A stretch of DNA of 33,284 bases from Mycobacterium sp. (GTDB taxonomy: Bacteria; Actinomycetota; Actinomycetes; Mycobacteriales; Mycobacteriaceae), in assembly GCA_025966225.1 (NCBI GenBank), contig JAOPVI010000005.1:1-33284 (forward strand), given 5' to 3'. Shown here piece by piece: positions 1 through 9,929 of this stretch; positions within the stretch are counted from its first letter, which is position 1, and every line of letters begins with the position of its first letter. The notes beneath the pieces were generated by a model. That model ran no database searches and was not told the DNA's origin. It was given only the letters and a program-made list of their open reading frames with translations. A program made the translations under genes and the position numbers.

Positions 1-180
1 GTTACGCACGCGTCACCGACAGAATGCGGGTACTGAGAACTCTGTCTGCCTGCGAGTGTGGGCCCTATGGCGGCGTGATGACGGCATTGCATCCACAGCC
101 CTCACGGTCGGCGGTGACGTCTGTGGACAACTGCGGTGCTCTGCCCGTGCCTCGTCGGCGCTGGGAGCGACAGTTCGGCT

Positions 181-1032
181 ATGACCCAACCCTTCCTCGG
201 CAGTGCGGCCATCGCCGAGGGGCGACTGACGCGGCATCAACTGCGAACGCGATACCGCCAGCTGTACCGAGACGATCTGGCACCCGGCATCGAGCTGACT
301 GCGGCGGCACGGGCCCGCGCCGCGTGGCTGTCGGTGGGCAGCGGCGCCACGCTAGCGGGAGTATCGGCTGCCGCGGTGCACGGCACGAAGTGGCTCGATG
401 CCGAGCAGCCTGCCGAAATCATCCGTTCCAACCGCAGCCACCAGAGCGGCATCGTCATACGCAGCTACGAATTACGCGCCGACGAGGTGATGCACATCCG
501 CGGCATGCGTTTGACGACGCCCGCACGCACGGCCTTCGACATCGGTCGCACGCGGCCGGCCGAGGTCGCAATTCCCACGCTCGACGCTCTGCTGAGGGCC
601 ACCGACATCAAGCCGGCGGACATCCAGGCGATAGCCGACGCCTGGCCGGGTGCCCGCGGTGTGCGACGGCTGACATCGCTTCTCGGACTGGTCGACGGCG
701 GTGCGGAGTCCCCACGGGAAACCCGGTTACGCCTCGTTCTGGTGAACGCGGGGCTACCGAAGCCGGAGACGCAGATCGAGTTTCGGGACAGGTGGGGGCG
801 TGTGCGCGTCCGCGCCGACATGGGTTGGCGGGAGTGGAAGGTCGCCGTCGAGTACGACGGTCTGCAGCACTGGACCGACGCGAAGCAGCGGTCGTGGGAC
901 ATCGAGCGCATTGCCTTGCTCGAGGCATCGGGGTGGACGGTGATCCGGGTCAGCGCCGAGATGTTGTCGCGGCCACACGTGATCGTCCGACGCGTCGTGG
1001 CCAAGCTACGTGCTGCTGGATGTCCGATCTGA
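181..1032 (+). CDS. DUF559/Vsr-like endonuclease-fold protein with AbiEi-like N-terminus
   Basis: The predicted protein is 283 residues. The C-terminal third has the pattern of the DUF559/very-short-patch-repair nuclease fold: an acidic strand VAVEYDG followed by LQHW, a spaced R..D..R helix, and a final GWTVIRV strand. The N-terminal half resembles the winged-helix and linker region seen in AbiEi-like proteins (AAAVHG, then a TTPARTAFDIGR stretch). Mycobacteria carry many paralogues of this type with unknown function. ATG 181 is chosen because the family-like sequence MTQPFLG starts there. An in-frame GTG at 136 would only add a low-complexity extension. No partner toxin gene lies next to it, so a toxin-antitoxin role is not supported. 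Nuclease activity is inferred from the fold only. Confidence 0.75.
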   Translation: MTQPFLGSAAIAEGRLTRHQLRTRYRQLYRDDLAPGIELTAAARARAAWLSVGSGATLAGVSAAAVHGTKWLDAEQPAEIIRSNRSHQSGIVIRSYELRADEVMHIRGMRLTTPARTAFDIGRTRPAEVAIPTLDALLRATDIKPADIQAIADAWPGARGVRRLTSLLGLVDGGAESPRETRLRLVLVNAGLPKPETQIEFRDRWGRVRVRADMGWREWKVAVEYDGLQHWTDAKQRSWDIERIALLEASGWTVIRVSAEMLSRPHVIVRRVVAKLRAAGCPI

Positions 1033-1118
1033 CGGCGCCGACTGTATGCCTCGTGGCGAAACTATTACCGCTGCTCGCCATGCGGCTCACACTCGAGCGG
1101 ACGGGTACCCCCGCGGGC

Positions 1119-2174
1119 ATGAGGCTGCGTCTGGCATTACTGGCAACGATCGTCCTGCTTGCCGGCTGCGGGTCAGCGCCACCGACGTCTACTTCCACCC
1201 CAACCACTACCGGCCTCCTTGCGAGCGGCGCGCCCACCGAGGGCATCCGCCCGCCTGCGGACGATCTGCCACCACCCGCCGAACCGGGCCGGGCGCCAGC
1301 GCCGGACGGCACTCCACCCGGCCGTATCGTGCCCGTCGGTGACGCACCAGAAGGAGTGGTCGTCGATGCGGTGACCCGGACCGTCGCCGTCGCCAAGCGC
1401 AATCCCAACGAACTGGTGCTGATCAACGCCGACACGGGCGACGTCACCAAGCGCGTCGCGCTGCCCGGCTTCGTCCGCCACCTCCAACTCGCCAAGCCCG
1501 GCGGCCCCGTCCTGGTGCCCGTCGAGAGCGCCAATGCCCTCGTTCGCGTCGACCTCCCGGGAGGCGCCGCGGAACCGCAGATCGTCACCGGCACCGTCCC
1601 GCACGACGCATCGGAGGCGCCGAACGGGACCGTGTTCGTGGCCAATGAGCATGGTGGCACGGTGACCGCCATCCGCGGTGACGACATCGTCAAGGTCTTC
1701 ACCGACAGCGTCCAACCCGCAGGCCTGGCTCCCGTCGGTAATTCGATGGGGCTGCTGGACGTGCGCAAGAACGACCTGACGATCTACGACGCCGACAAGC
1801 TCACCATCGTCGGCTCCACGCCCGCCGGGGCCGGGCCCACCCATCTTGTCGCCGACAAGCACGGTCGGCTCATCGCCGCCGACACGCGAGGCAATGCCGT
1901 GCGGGTCTTCACCACCGAGCCGAAGGAGGTGGCCAGCGTGGCCCAAGCCGGCGCGCCCTACGGCATTGCCTACGACGCGGTGCGCGACCGGCTGTGGGTG
2001 GCCTCGTCGGGCACCAACGAGGTGATCGGTTACGACATGGCGACCGACACCCCGCGGGAGGTCGCTCGGGTGGCGACGGTGCAGAACCCGTACACCCTCG
2101 GCGTCGACGCGACCTCGGGTCGGCTCTTCATCGCAGGCGTCTCCGCCGGGGTGGCTCAGGTCGTGCAGCCGTGA
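1119..2174 (+). CDS. Secreted lipoprotein with YncE/SMP-30-like beta-propeller
   Basis: This is a 351-residue predicted lipoprotein. Residues 1-17 form a short signal peptide ending in the lipobox LLAGC, so Cys17 should be lipidated. A Thr/Pro-rich linker of about 50 residues follows. The rest is a run of roughly 40-residue blade-like units with patterns such as GVVVDAVTRTVAVA, NELVLINADTG and GIAYDAVRDRLWVAS. These are typical of YncE, NHL and SMP-30-type beta-propellers. The ligand or enzymatic function is unknown. ATG 1119 is preferred over the in-frame ATG at 1080 because it places the signal peptide at the very N-terminus. The gene ends 24 bp before fdhF, but fdhF appears to have its own promoter. 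Confidence 0.8.
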   Translation: MRLRLALLATIVLLAGCGSAPPTSTSTPTTTGLLASGAPTEGIRPPADDLPPPAEPGRAPAPDGTPPGRIVPVGDAPEGVVVDAVTRTVAVAKRNPNELVLINADTGDVTKRVALPGFVRHLQLAKPGGPVLVPVESANALVRVDLPGGAAEPQIVTGTVPHDASEAPNGTVFVANEHGGTVTAIRGDDIVKVFTDSVQPAGLAPVGNSMGLLDVRKNDLTIYDADKLTIVGSTPAGAGPTHLVADKHGRLIAADTRGNAVRVFTTEPKEVASVAQAGAPYGIAYDAVRDRLWVASSGTNEVIGYDMATDTPREVARVATVQNPYTLGVDATSGRLFIAGVSAGVAQVVQP

Positions 2175-2186
2175 CCGGCGTCGGCA

Positions 2187-2198
2187 TACGCTGGACTC
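2187..2198 (+). promoter_or_regulatory. Leaderless -10 element of fdhF
   Basis: TACGCT at 2187-2192 fits the mycobacterial TAnnnT -10 consensus. It is followed by 6 nt (2193-2198) and then the fdhF ATG at 2199, so transcription probably starts at or next to the start codon. There is no Shine-Dalgarno sequence. Nearly the same string occurs before the gene at 19527. Confidence 0.55.
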
Positions 2199-4520
2199 AT
2201 GTCCACCCGGCACCATCCCGATCAAGACGTAAACGCCAGCTATGACGAGCACGCCGCGGTGGTGTCCGGAGCCGAGCACGAGGCGGCGGGTGTCAAGGCG
2301 GTGATGGTGTCGCTGCACCGCGGTCTGGAGCAGATGGGGCCGGTGCGCACGGCGGCGGCGCTGTCACGGCTGAACCAGAGACACGGGTTCGACTGCCCCG
2401 GTTGCGCGTGGCCAGAGGAGCCGGGCGGACGCAAGGTCGCCGAGTTCTGCGAGAACGGCGCCAAGGCCGTCGCAGAGGAAGCGACCAAGCGTCGCGTCAC
2501 GCCCGAGTTCTTCGCGCGGCATTCCGTCAGTGACCTTGCCGGCCAGCCCGAGTACTGGCTGTCCCAACAGGGCCGCATCACCCATCCGATGGCGCTTGCG
2601 CCTGGCGACACGCACTACCGGCCCATCGAGTGGGACGACGCCTACCGGTTGATCGCCGAACACCTCAACGGCCTGGCCAGCCCCGACGAGGCCTGCTTCT
2701 ATACGTCGGGTCGCACCAGCAACGAAGCCGCGTTCCTGTACCAACTCCTGGTCCGCAGCTTCGGCACCAACAACCTGCCCGACTGTTCGAACATGTGCCA
2801 CGAGTCCTCGGGCACGGCGCTGACCGACTCCATCGGCATCGGCAAGGGTTCGGTGACCGTCGACGACATCGTCCACGCCGACTGCATCCTGATCGCAGGA
2901 CAGAACCCCGGCACCAACCACCCGCGGATGCTGTCGATCCTGGAGAAGGCAAAGGCCAACGGCACCAAGATCATCGCCGTCAATCCGCTGCCCGAGGCCG
3001 GTCTGATGCGGTTCAAGGACCCGCAGAAGGTCAATGGCGTCGTCGGCCACGGCGTCCCGATCGCCGACGAATTCGTGCAGATCCGCCTCGGTGGCGACAT
3101 GGCGCTGTTCGCGGGGCTCGGCCGGCTACTGCTGGAAGCCGAGGACGGCGCCCCGGGCACCGTGGTCGACCGCGACTTCATCGCAGGCCACTGCGCCGGC
3201 TTCGACGAATACGAGAAGCAAACCCGCACAATCGATCTAGACACGGTCGTCGAAGCAACGGGTATCGGCCGGGAGCAACTGGAGCGGATCGCGGAAATGT
3301 TGCGCGCCTCGCAGCGGACGGTGTTCTGCTGGGCGATGGGGTTGACGCAGCACCGGCACGCCGTCGCGACCATCGGCGAGGCCACCAACCTGCTGCTGAT
3401 GCGCGGCATGATCGGCAAGCCGGGTGCGGGCGTGTGTCCGGTCCGCGGGCACTCGAACGTGCAGGGCGACAGGACGATGGGCATCTGGGAGCAGATGCCC
3501 GAGGAGTTCCTTGCCGCACTGGACTCGCGGTTCGGCATCACCAGTCCCCGTACGCACGGGCACGACGTCGTGGACGCGATCCGGGCGATGCGCGACGGTC
3601 GCGCCAAGGTGTTCATCGGCATGGGCGGGAACTTCGCGTCCGCCACCCCCGACACCGACGTCACCGAGGCCGCGTTGCGCAGTTGCGCACTGACGGTGCA
3701 GATCTCGACCAAGCTCAACCGCAGCCACGTCGTCCACGGCCGCACCGCACTGATCCTGCCGACGCTCGGCCGCACCGATCGCGACATCCAAGCCGGTGGC
3801 AAGCAGCTCGTCTCCGTCGAGGACTCGATGTCCATGGTGCACCTCTCCCGCGGCAGCCTTCATCCACCCAGCGAGCACCTGCGAAGCGAGGTGGCCATCG
3901 TCTGCGAGTTGGCGAGAACGCTTCTTGGCCAAGCTCATCCGGTGCCGTGGGAACGGTTCGCGGGTAACTACGACCAGATCCGCGATGCCATTGCCGACGT
4001 CGTGCCAGGGTGCACCGACTACAACACCCGAGTGCGCGAACCCGACGGGTTTCAACTCCCCCATCCGCCGCGGGACACGCGCGAGTTCCCCACCGCCACG
4101 GGCAAGGCCAACTTCGCAGTCAACCCGCTGGAGTGGTTGCCCGTTCCTGAGGGTCGGCTCATCCTGCAGACACTGCGCAGCCACGACCAGTACAACACCA
4201 CCATCTACGGCCTCGACGACCGCTACCGCGGCGTGAAGGGCGGCCGGCGGGTGATCTTCGTCAACCCCGCCGACATCGCATCGCTCGGACTCACCGAGAG
4301 CGCGCGTGTCGACCTGATCTCCGAATTCACCGACGCCGCAGGCCATGTCGAGGAACGGCGCGCCAAGGACTTCCTGATCGTGCCGTACTCGACGCCAGTG
4401 GGCAATGCGGCGTCCTACTACCCGGAGACCAACCCACTGGTGCCGCTGGACCACACGGCGGCCAGGTCGAACACTCCGGTGTCGAAGGCGATCGTCATCA
4501 GACTGGAAGCGGCGGACTGA
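2199..4520 (+). CDS. fdhF: FdhF/YdeP-family molybdopterin oxidoreductase (formate dehydrogenase-like)
   Basis: This 773-residue protein resembles M. tuberculosis FdhF and E. coli YdeP. It would bind the bis-molybdopterin guanine dinucleotide cofactor and perform a two-electron oxidation or reduction in the cytoplasm. Visible marks are the N-terminal Cys cluster (CPGC at residues 66-69 and Cys84, candidate iron-sulfur ligands), the [12 protein letters not shown] cofactor segment, and SNMCHESSG, where Cys200 sits at the Mo-ligand position. A C-terminal molydop-binding domain contains [13 protein letters not shown]. There is no twin-arginine signal. Formate as substrate is by family name only, since YdeP-type enzymes are poorly characterised. 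The stop overlaps the fdhD start by one base (TGATG), so the two genes are probably translationally coupled. Confidence 0.9.
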   Translation: MSTRHHPDQDVNASYDEHAAVVSGAEHEAAGVKAVMVSLHRGLEQMGPVRTAAALSRLNQRHGFDCPGCAWPEEPGGRKVAEFCENGAKAVAEEATKRRVTPEFFARHSVSDLAGQPEYWLSQQGRITHPMALAPGDTHYRPIEWDDAYRLIAEHLNGLASPDEACFYTSGRTSNEAAFLYQLLVRSFGTNNLPDCSNMCHESSGTALTDSIGIGKGSVTVDDIVHADCILIAGQNPGTNHPRMLSILEKAKANGTKIIAVNPLPEAGLMRFKDPQKVNGVVGHGVPIADEFVQIRLGGDMALFAGLGRLLLEAEDGAPGTVVDRDFIAGHCAGFDEYEKQTRTIDLDTVVEATGIGREQLERIAEMLRASQRTVFCWAMGLTQHRHAVATIGEATNLLLMRGMIGKPGAGVCPVRGHSNVQGDRTMGIWEQMPEEFLAALDSRFGITSPRTHGHDVVDAIRAMRDGRAKVFIGMGGNFASATPDTDVTEAALRSCALTVQISTKLNRSHVVHGRTALILPTLGRTDRDIQAGGKQLVSVEDSMSMVHLSRGSLHPPSEHLRSEVAIVCELARTLLGQAHPVPWERFAGNYDQIRDAIADVVPGCTDYNTRVREPDGFQLPHPPRDTREFPTATGKANFAVNPLEWLPVPEGRLILQTLRSHDQYNTTIYGLDDRYRGVKGGRRVIFVNPADIASLGLTESARVDLISEFTDAAGHVEERRAKDFLIVPYSTPVGNAASYYPETNPLVPLDHTAARSNTPVSKAIVIRLEAAD

Positions 4521-5380
4521 TGGGCAGGGTGACCGCACGCCGGAAGGCCAGCCATCTCACGGCCGACACGGTAACCGTTCGGCCCGAGACCCTGGCCGTC
4601 GAGGAACCGCTGGAGATTCGCATCAACGGCAGCGCGGTCAGCGTCACGATGCGCACGCCGGGCTCCGATGTCGAACTGGCACAAGGCTTTCTGCTCACCG
4701 AAGGAGTCATCGGGCAGCGCGACGACATCGCCACCGTGCAGTACTGCCGCGGCGCTCGCATGAACCCCGAGTCGCTGCGCTCCAGCCCGCCGGAAGAAGA
4801 CGGCATGAACACCTACAACGTGCTCGACGTGACCCTTGCTCCGAACGTCCGGACGCCTAGCGTCGATGTCACGCGCAACTTCTACACGACGTCATCCTGT
4901 GGGGTGTGCGGCAAGGGTTCCATCGACGCCATCCGGCTGATCACCAGGCACTCGCCCGGCGATGACCCGACCGTGGTCACGTCCGAGACGTTGTCGGCGA
5001 TGCCCGATCAGTTGCGCGGGGCGCAGAAGGTATTCGCAAGCACCGGCGGCCTGCACGGTGCGGCACTGTTCGACGCGGACGGCACCATGCTCGTCGTCCG
5101 CGAGGACATCGGCAGGCACAACGCCGTCGACAAGGTCATCGGCTGGGCGGTGGAGTCCGACCGCGTTCCGGTCACGGGGACCGTGCTACTCGTCAGCGGA
5201 CGCGCCTCCTTCGAACTCACGCAGAAGGCCGTCATGGCGGGCATCCCCGTGCTCGCTGCGGTCTCGGCGCCGTCGTCACTGGCCGTCGATCTGGCCGGTC
5301 AGGCCGGGCTGACGCTGGTGGCGTTCCTCCGCGGCGACTCCATGAACGTGTACACCCGACCGGACCGCGTCAAGCACTGA
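4520..5380 (+). CDS. fdhD: FdhD formate dehydrogenase accessory sulfurtransferase
   Basis: This is a 286-residue FdhD. The family moves sulfur from a cysteine desulfurase to the molybdenum cofactor of FdhF-type enzymes, which is needed for activity. The signature loop [13 protein letters not shown] is present with Cys127 and Cys130, matching the two functional cysteines of the family. Other conserved stretches are [15 protein letters not shown] near residues 48-62, [11 protein letters not shown] and [11 protein letters not shown]. The ATG overlaps the fdhF stop, giving a two-gene fdhF-fdhD operon in which the maturase sits directly behind its client. The sequence looks intact and full length. 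Confidence 0.95.
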   Translation: MGRVTARRKASHLTADTVTVRPETLAVEEPLEIRINGSAVSVTMRTPGSDVELAQGFLLTEGVIGQRDDIATVQYCRGARMNPESLRSSPPEEDGMNTYNVLDVTLAPNVRTPSVDVTRNFYTTSSCGVCGKGSIDAIRLITRHSPGDDPTVVTSETLSAMPDQLRGAQKVFASTGGLHGAALFDADGTMLVVREDIGRHNAVDKVIGWAVESDRVPVTGTVLLVSGRASFELTQKAVMAGIPVLAAVSAPSSLAVDLAGQAGLTLVAFLRGDSMNVYTRPDRVKH

Positions 5381-5383
5381 TCT

Positions 5384-6463
5384 TCGCGCAAGCGGCTCCA
5401 CACCGACGCGATACTGGCCGCTGGCGCTCGGGCGCATCCTTTGCCCGCGGCGGCGGACTTCGACGATTCGCCGTTCGACGCGTCGAGTCGAGGCAAGACC
5501 TCGCCGCTCAAGGCACTCAACCTGGTGATCATGCGACTGTTCCTCGCTCCGATGCCCCATCAGGCCGCCGAGTTGTCCGCCGCAATGGCACGGACGCGGT
5601 TCGACGCGATCATCGCCGACTACGGTTTCTTCGGAGTCATCCCGTTCCTGCTCGGCGATCCCGCGTCCCGGCCGCCGATCCTGCAGTACACCCCGACTCC
5701 GCTGATGCTGTCCAGCCGCGACACCGCACCCAACGGACGGGGACTCCAGCCGGGCTCCGGGCGGTTGAGCCGGCTGCGAAACCGCGCATTGACGCTACTG
5801 TCGCACCACGTCGTCCTGCGCGAGTCTCAGCGCGCCACCAACGCGATGCTGGAAGCGCTTGGGGTAAGGCGGCTTCCGACGTTCCTGCTCGACGTCGGAG
5901 TGTTGGCCGATCGGTTCATCGTTCCGACGGTGCCGAGCTTCGAATATCCGCGCAGCGACCTCGCTCCGAACGTCCGGTTCGTCGGCGCCGTCCATCCACA
6001 GGCGTCGCGCCGGTTCGTCCCGCCGGACTGGTGGCCGGAGTTGGACGGTGGCCGACCCGTCGTCCATGTCACGCAGGGCACGGTCGATAACGAGGCCATG
6101 TCCCGGCTGATCGAGCCGACCATCGAAGCGCTTGCGAGCGAGGACGTCACGCTGGTCGTCACGACCGGCGGGCGCGGGGTACCCGACCTTCAGGCTCCAC
6201 TGCCCGCGAATACCCATGTCGCCGAGCTCCTTCCGCACGAGGTATCGCTGCCCAGGGTCGACGTGATGGTCACCAACGGCGGATACGGGGGCGTTCAGCG
6301 TGCCGTGTCGACCGGAGTTCCGCTGGTCGTCGCGGGGAGCACCGAGTACGAGCTCGAGGTGGCCTTCGCTCAGCGTGACGGCATCGCCGAGATCGCCGCG
6401 CTCGTCGACGAAGTGATCAGCGCACGTCGACCCCATTCGGGCACGCAACCGTCACATCTGTGA
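5384..6463 (+). pseudogene. Remnant of an MGT/UGT-family glycosyltransferase
   Basis: The frame shows GT-B glycosyltransferase sequence of the macrolide-glycosyltransferase type: PLPAAADFDD, PILQYTPTPLMLSSRD, HVTQGTVDNE and TNGGYGGVQRAVSTGVPLVVAG. Two parts are missing. The first 30-40 residues, with the N-terminal nucleotide-fold glycine motif, are absent; homologous sequence begins just after the fdhD stop, at about SSRKRLHTDAIL, and has no good start codon. Near 6360, GVPLVVAGSTEYELEVA runs straight into FAQRDGIAEIAALVDE. Intact relatives have about 40 residues here, including the end of the sugar-nucleotide site. The frame stays open, so a protein could be made from TTG 5441, but it is unlikely to be an active enzyme. 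Confidence 0.7.
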
Positions 6464-6474
6464 TCCTTGTACTC

Positions 6475-6939
6475 ATGACCACCAGAGCCGAACTCACCGA
6501 ACAGATCATCGCCGCGCGACTCGCCAAATCCCTCACGTGGCAGCAACTCGCCGACGCCGTCGGACGTCCGGTCATGTGGATGACGTCTGCGCTGCTCGGT
6601 CAGCATCCGATTCCGCCGGAGGTCGGCGCCAAGCTCGTCGCGATGCTGGGCCTCGACGACGCGGCGGTGCCCGTGCTCGCCGCGGTTCCAGTACGAGGCG
6701 GGCTGCCGACCGTCGTGCCCACCGACCCGACGATCTACCGCTTCCACGAAGCCCTTTCGGTCTACGGCGGGGCGATCAAGGAGTTGATCCACGAACAGTT
6801 CGGCGACGGCATCATGAGCGCCATCAACTTCAGCCTCGACATCGAGAAGAAGCCCCACCCGGCGGGCGATCGCGTGGTCGTCACCTTCGACGGGAAGTTC
6901 CTGCCCTACGACTGGACGGCCGCGACCCCGGGGGCCTAA
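6475..6939 (+). CDS. cynS: Cyanate hydratase (cyanase)
   Basis: This 154-residue protein matches the usual 156-residue length of CynS. Cyanase converts cyanate and bicarbonate to carbamate, which decays to ammonia and CO2, and it works as a decamer. The N-terminal helical domain has the helix-turn-helix-like stretch TWQQLADAVGRP. The C-terminal domain contains YRFHEALSVYGGAIKELIHE and GDGIMSAINF. The catalytic triad is visible as Arg89, Glu92 and Ser115. ATG 6475 is used; the in-frame GTG at 6460 would add only five residues. No cynT (carbonic anhydrase) or cynX neighbour is seen. The gene converges on clpX, with a long inverted repeat and a terminator between them. Confidence 0.95.
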   Translation: MTTRAELTEQIIAARLAKSLTWQQLADAVGRPVMWMTSALLGQHPIPPEVGAKLVAMLGLDDAAVPVLAAVPVRGGLPTVVPTDPTIYRFHEALSVYGGAIKELIHEQFGDGIMSAINFSLDIEKKPHPAGDRVVVTFDGKFLPYDWTAATPGA

Positions 6940-6942
6940 ACG

Positions 6943-7011
6943 TTCGCGAGTTCTACGTGAGCGTTGTTGACAGCGCCAGCGGATTCACAACCGCGGTGTA
7001 GAACTCGCGAA
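6943..7011. repeat. Long inverted repeat, 14-bp perfect arms, between cynS and clpX
   Basis: TTCGCGAGTTCTAC at 6943-6956 is matched by its exact reverse complement at 6998-7011, with a 41-bp spacer. The spacer has further complementarity (GCGTTGT against ACAACCGC), so the whole 69 bp can form one extended imperfect stem. It begins 3 bp after the cynS stop. It could terminate cynS, although the run after it is A-rich rather than U-rich. It could also be a copy of a dispersed palindromic element (REP/MITE-like). Confidence 0.6.
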
Positions 7012-7052
7012 ATAAAAGGGGGCCGGGGCGCCGAAGCGACACGTCGAATGCA

Positions 7053-7089
7053 CTGAGGGCCGCGAATCACTTGGATTCACGGCCCTCAG
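7053..7089 (-). terminator. Hairpin terminator of clpX
   Basis: CTGAGGGCCG at 7053-7062 pairs perfectly with CGGCCCTCAG at 7080-7089. One mismatch is followed by an inner 5-bp stem (GAATC/GGATTC region) around a 5-nt loop. It lies 15 bp beyond the clpX stop on the minus strand. No U-tract follows, as is common for mycobacterial hairpin terminators. Confidence 0.7.
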
Positions 7090-7103
7090 CACTATCGGAA
7101 AAG

Positions 7104-8384
7104 CTAGGCGCTCTTCTCGCGCCGTTCGCTGCGAGTCGGCTTGCGCGGCACGATGGTCGGGAGCACGTTGTCCTCGACGGTCTCCTTGGTCACCACGACC
7201 TTGGCGACGTCGTCGCGGCTGGGGATGTCGTACATCACCGGCAGCAGGACTTCCTCCATGATGGCGCGCAGTCCGCGGGCACCGGTGCCACGGTGGATGG
7301 CCTGCTCGGCGATCGAGTCAAGCGCTTCCTCGGTGAACTCCAACTCGACGCCGTCCATCTCGAACAGCCGGGTGTACTGCTTCACCAACGCGTTCTTGGG
7401 CTCCGACAGGATCTTGACCAACGACTCCTTGTCGAGGTTGGTCACCGATGCCACGACCGGAAGCCGGCCGATGAACTCGGGGATCAAGCCGAACTTGATC
7501 AGGTCCTCGGGCATGACTTCGGCGAAGTGGTCCTGGGTGTCGATCTCGGCCTTGCTGCGCACCTCGGCGCCGAAGCCGAGACCGCGCTTGCCGACACGAT
7601 CCGACACGATCCGCTCGAGCCCGGCGAATGCACCCGCCACGATGAACAGCACGTTGGTGGTGTCGATCTGGATGAATTCCTGATGCGGATGCTTGCGACC
7701 GCCCTGCGGGGGCACCGACGCCTGCGTGCCCTCGAGGATCTTCAACAGCGCCTGCTGAACGCCCTCGCCGGACACGTCGCGCGTGATCGACGGGTTCTCG
7801 CTCTTGCGGGCGATCTTGTCGACCTCGTCGATGTAGATGATGCCGGTCTCGGCGCGCTTGACGTCGTAGTCGGCGGCCTGAATCAGCTTGAGCAGAATGT
7901 TCTCGACGTCTTCACCGACATACCCGGCCTCAGTGAGGGCGGTGGCGTCGGCGATGGCGAACGGCACGTTGAGCATCTTGGCCAACGTCTGCGCCAGGTA
8001 CGTCTTGCCGCAGCCCGTCGGGCCGAGCATCAGGATGTTGGACTTGGACAGTTCGACGGGCTCGGCGCGCGAATCGCGCATCTTCTCCTGAGCCTGGATG
8101 CGCTTGTAATGGTTGTAGACGGCGACGGCCAACGTATTCTTGGCGGTGTCCTGACCGATGACGTAACCCTCGAGGAAATCGCGAATCTCGGCCGGCTTGG
8201 GAAGCTCGTCGAGTTTCACGTCATCGGCGTCGGCCAGCTCCTCTTCGATGATCTCGTTGCAGAGGTCGATGCACTCGTCGCAGATGTACACGCCGGGACC
8301 CGCGATGAGCTTCTTGACCTGCTTTTGGCTCTTGCCGCAGAAAGAACACTTCAGCAGATCACCGCCGTCTCCAATGCGTGCCAT
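7104..8384 (-). CDS. clpX: ClpX ATPase subunit of the Clp protease
   Basis: This is a 426-residue ClpX, an AAA+ unfoldase that feeds tagged or native substrates into the ClpP1P2 chamber. The N-terminal zinc-binding domain has Cys13, Cys16, Cys35 and Cys38. Walker A is GPTGCGKT at 121-128 and Walker B is IIYIDE near 182-187. The substrate-gripping pore loop is GYVG at 154-157, and [18 protein letters not shown] follows Walker B. The C-terminal AAA small domain is complete. The ATG has the Shine-Dalgarno-like AGGGA close upstream. It is separated from clpP2 by a 289-bp gap, so it probably has its own promoter. Confidence 0.98.
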   Translation of the reverse strand: MARIGDGGDLLKCSFCGKSQKQVKKLIAGPGVYICDECIDLCNEIIEEELADADDVKLDELPKPAEIRDFLEGYVIGQDTAKNTLAVAVYNHYKRIQAQEKMRDSRAEPVELSKSNILMLGPTGCGKTYLAQTLAKMLNVPFAIADATALTEAGYVGEDVENILLKLIQAADYDVKRAETGIIYIDEVDKIARKSENPSITRDVSGEGVQQALLKILEGTQASVPPQGGRKHPHQEFIQIDTTNVLFIVAGAFAGLERIVSDRVGKRGLGFGAEVRSKAEIDTQDHFAEVMPEDLIKFGLIPEFIGRLPVVASVTNLDKESLVKILSEPKNALVKQYTRLFEMDGVELEFTEEALDSIAEQAIHRGTGARGLRAIMEEVLLPVMYDIPSRDDVAKVVVTKETVEDNVLPTIVPRKPTRSERREKSA

Positions 8385-8532
8385 GTCCCTGCGGTCCTAC
8401 TTCCTTGGTTTCCGTCGGTATGGGTCTGCCGTGCGAGTCGCCCCGGGTGTGGTCCCGACGCTACCCGTATGGTCCGGCGCCATGCGACCGATAAAGCCGA
8501 ATCGCGTCGGTGGGATTTCCTGCGTGGTGCAG

Positions 8533-8560
8533 AACATATCCTCTGTTTTCCTCAACAACC
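8533..8560 (-). promoter_or_regulatory. Candidate clpX promoter in the clpX-clpP2 gap
   Basis: On the minus strand, TATGTT (8533-8538) fits TAnnnT. A TTG-rich stretch (TTGTTG, 8553-8558) lies upstream around the -35 area, with non-ideal spacing. It would give a 5' leader of about 140 nt. The rest of 8385-8673 contains only an 8-bp inverted repeat (8614-8621 with 8653-8660), which may help end the clpP2 transcript. No convincing gene was found there. Confidence 0.3.
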
Positions 8561-8673
8561 CGTCGGAACGCGTCTCGGCTTTGTCGTGTCGCCGGTTCGT
8601 GTTACGGCCGTTACCGGTCCGGGAGCCGTCCGTCACCAAGGTAGCGCGTAAACGGACCGGCCGGCGCTGGCAT

Positions 8674-9321
8674 TTACGCGTTCTGAGCGGAGAGCTTGCG
8701 GTACTCGAGGACGCTGTCGATGATCCCGTACTCCTTGGCCGCCTCGGCCGTCAGGATCTTGTCGCGGTCGGTGTCCTTGCGAACCTGCTCGGCCGTCTTG
8801 CCCGTGTGGTGCGCCAGCGTGGTTTCCATCAGGGTGCGCATGCGCTCGATCTCGGCGGCCTGGATCTCCAGGTCGGAGAACTGACCCTGGATGACCCCGC
8901 CGAGCGACGGCTGGTGGATCAGGATCCGTGCGTTCGGCAGTGCGAGTCGCTTGCCGGGGCTACCCGCCGCCAACAGAACCGCGGCCGCGGAGGCGGCCTG
9001 GCCCAGGCACACCGTCTGGATGTCGGCGCGCACGTACTGCATGGTGTCGTAGATCGCCATCAGCGAGGTGAACGAGCCACCGGGCGAGTTGATGTACATG
9101 GTGATGTCGCGGTCGGGGTCGAGCGACTCGAGCACCAGGAGCTGCGCCATCACGTCGTTGGCCGACGCGTCGTCGACCTGGACGCCGAGGAAGATGATGC
9201 GCTCCTCGAACAGCTTGTTGTAGGGGTTGGACTCCTTGACACCGAAGCTGCTGTGCTCGATGAACGACGGCAGGATGTAGCGCGACTGCGGAGCCAGCCG
9301 GGGGTCGGTGTGATCGGTCAT
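8674..9321 (-). CDS. clpP2: ClpP2 protease subunit
   Basis: This 215-residue ClpP is the second of the paired actinobacterial ClpP subunits that form the mixed ClpP1P2 tetradecamer. The serine-protease triad is visible as Ser111 (GQAASAAAV), His136 (ILIHQPS) and Asp187 (DTDRDKIL). The longer N-terminus compared with ClpP1, including [18 protein letters not shown], is typical of mycobacterial ClpP2. The ATG at 9321 overlaps the clpP1 stop in an ATGA, so the two subunits are probably translated in a coupled way, which fits their equal stoichiometry. It follows clpP1 in the same transcript. Confidence 0.97.
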   Translation of the reverse strand: MTDHTDPRLAPQSRYILPSFIEHSSFGVKESNPYNKLFEERIIFLGVQVDDASANDVMAQLLVLESLDPDRDITMYINSPGGSFTSLMAIYDTMQYVRADIQTVCLGQAASAAAVLLAAGSPGKRLALPNARILIHQPSLGGVIQGQFSDLEIQAAEIERMRTLMETTLAHHTGKTAEQVRKDTDRDKILTAEAAKEYGIIDSVLEYRKLSAQNA

Positions 9322-9911
9322 GGCTTCACTCCGTTGAGGTTGGCGCTGGTGATGATGTGATCGACGAAGCCGTATTCGAGCGCCTCGGGCGCGGTGAACC
9401 AGCGGTCGCGATCCGAGTCGGCCTCGATGCGTTCGATCGTCTGGCCGGTGAACTCGGCGTTGAGCCGGAACATCTCCTGCTTGATGACCGCGAACTGCTC
9501 GGCTTGGATGGCGATGTCCGCGGCGCTGCCGGTGACGCCGCCCAGCGGCTGGTGCATCAGGACGCGTGCGTGCGGCAGCGCGTAGCGCTTGCCCTTGGTG
9601 CCCGCGGCGAGCAGGAACTCGCCCATCGAGGCGGCCATGCCCATGCCGTAGGTGGCGACGTCGCACGGTGCGAGCACCATGGTGTCGTAGATCGCCATGC
9701 CCGCGCTGATCGAGCCGCCTGGCGAGTTGATGTAGAGGTGGATGTCCTTGGTGGGATCCTCCGCCGAGAGCAGCAGGATCTGCGCGCATAGCCGGTTGGC
9801 GATGTCGTCGTCGACCTGGGACCCGAGGAAGATGATGCGCTCGGCGAGCAGACGCTCGTATACCGAGTCGACGAGATTGAGCCCCGACGTACTCGCACGC
9901 ATGTCAGACAC
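9318..9911 (-). CDS. clpP1: ClpP1 protease subunit
   Basis: This 197-residue ClpP1 is the partner of ClpP2. The catalytic residues are Ser95 (GMAASMGEF), His120 ([10 protein letters not shown]) and Asp169 (DSDRDRW). The start is GTG at 9911, with AGCAGGT as a plausible ribosome-binding site. An in-frame ATG at 9902 is an alternative that removes three residues. The gene follows tig after 109 bp and is coupled to clpP2. A perfect dyad lies just upstream of the ribosome-binding site. In mycobacteria this operon is known to be activated by ClgR, but I did not identify a convincing ClgR box by eye. Confidence 0.97.
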   Translation of the reverse strand: MSDMRASTSGLNLVDSVYERLLAERIIFLGSQVDDDIANRLCAQILLLSAEDPTKDIHLYINSPGGSISAGMAIYDTMVLAPCDVATYGMGMAASMGEFLLAAGTKGKRYALPHARVLMHQPLGGVTGSAADIAIQAEQFAVIKQEMFRLNAEFTGQTIERIEADSDRDRWFTAPEALEYGFVDHIITSANLNGVKP

Positions 9912-9929
9912 GATTGGTTACCTGCTTTC

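Noticed and set aside
93..126. CCACAG...CTGTGG dyad upstream of the first gene
   Set aside because: Only 6-bp arms with a partial inner match, and no positional link to a start or promoter; probably chance.
181..1032. Antitoxin of a type IV AbiE system
   Set aside because: No AbiEii-type nucleotidyltransferase toxin lies next to it, and the C-terminus is a DUF559/Vsr-like fold instead.
24..1118. In-frame extension of the lipoprotein gene far upstream
   Set aside because: The extension is out of frame with the DUF559 gene it overlaps and has low-complexity Arg-rich content. The signal peptide and lipobox begin at 1119.
8397..8639. 80-codon open frame between clpX and clpP2
   Set aside because: Arg/Thr-rich composition with no domain, no ribosome-binding site and location in a leader region; likely chance.
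7071..8651. Long + strand open frames opposite clpX
   Set aside because: Antisense shadow frames of high-GC coding sequence. The clpX protein on the minus strand is complete and conserved.
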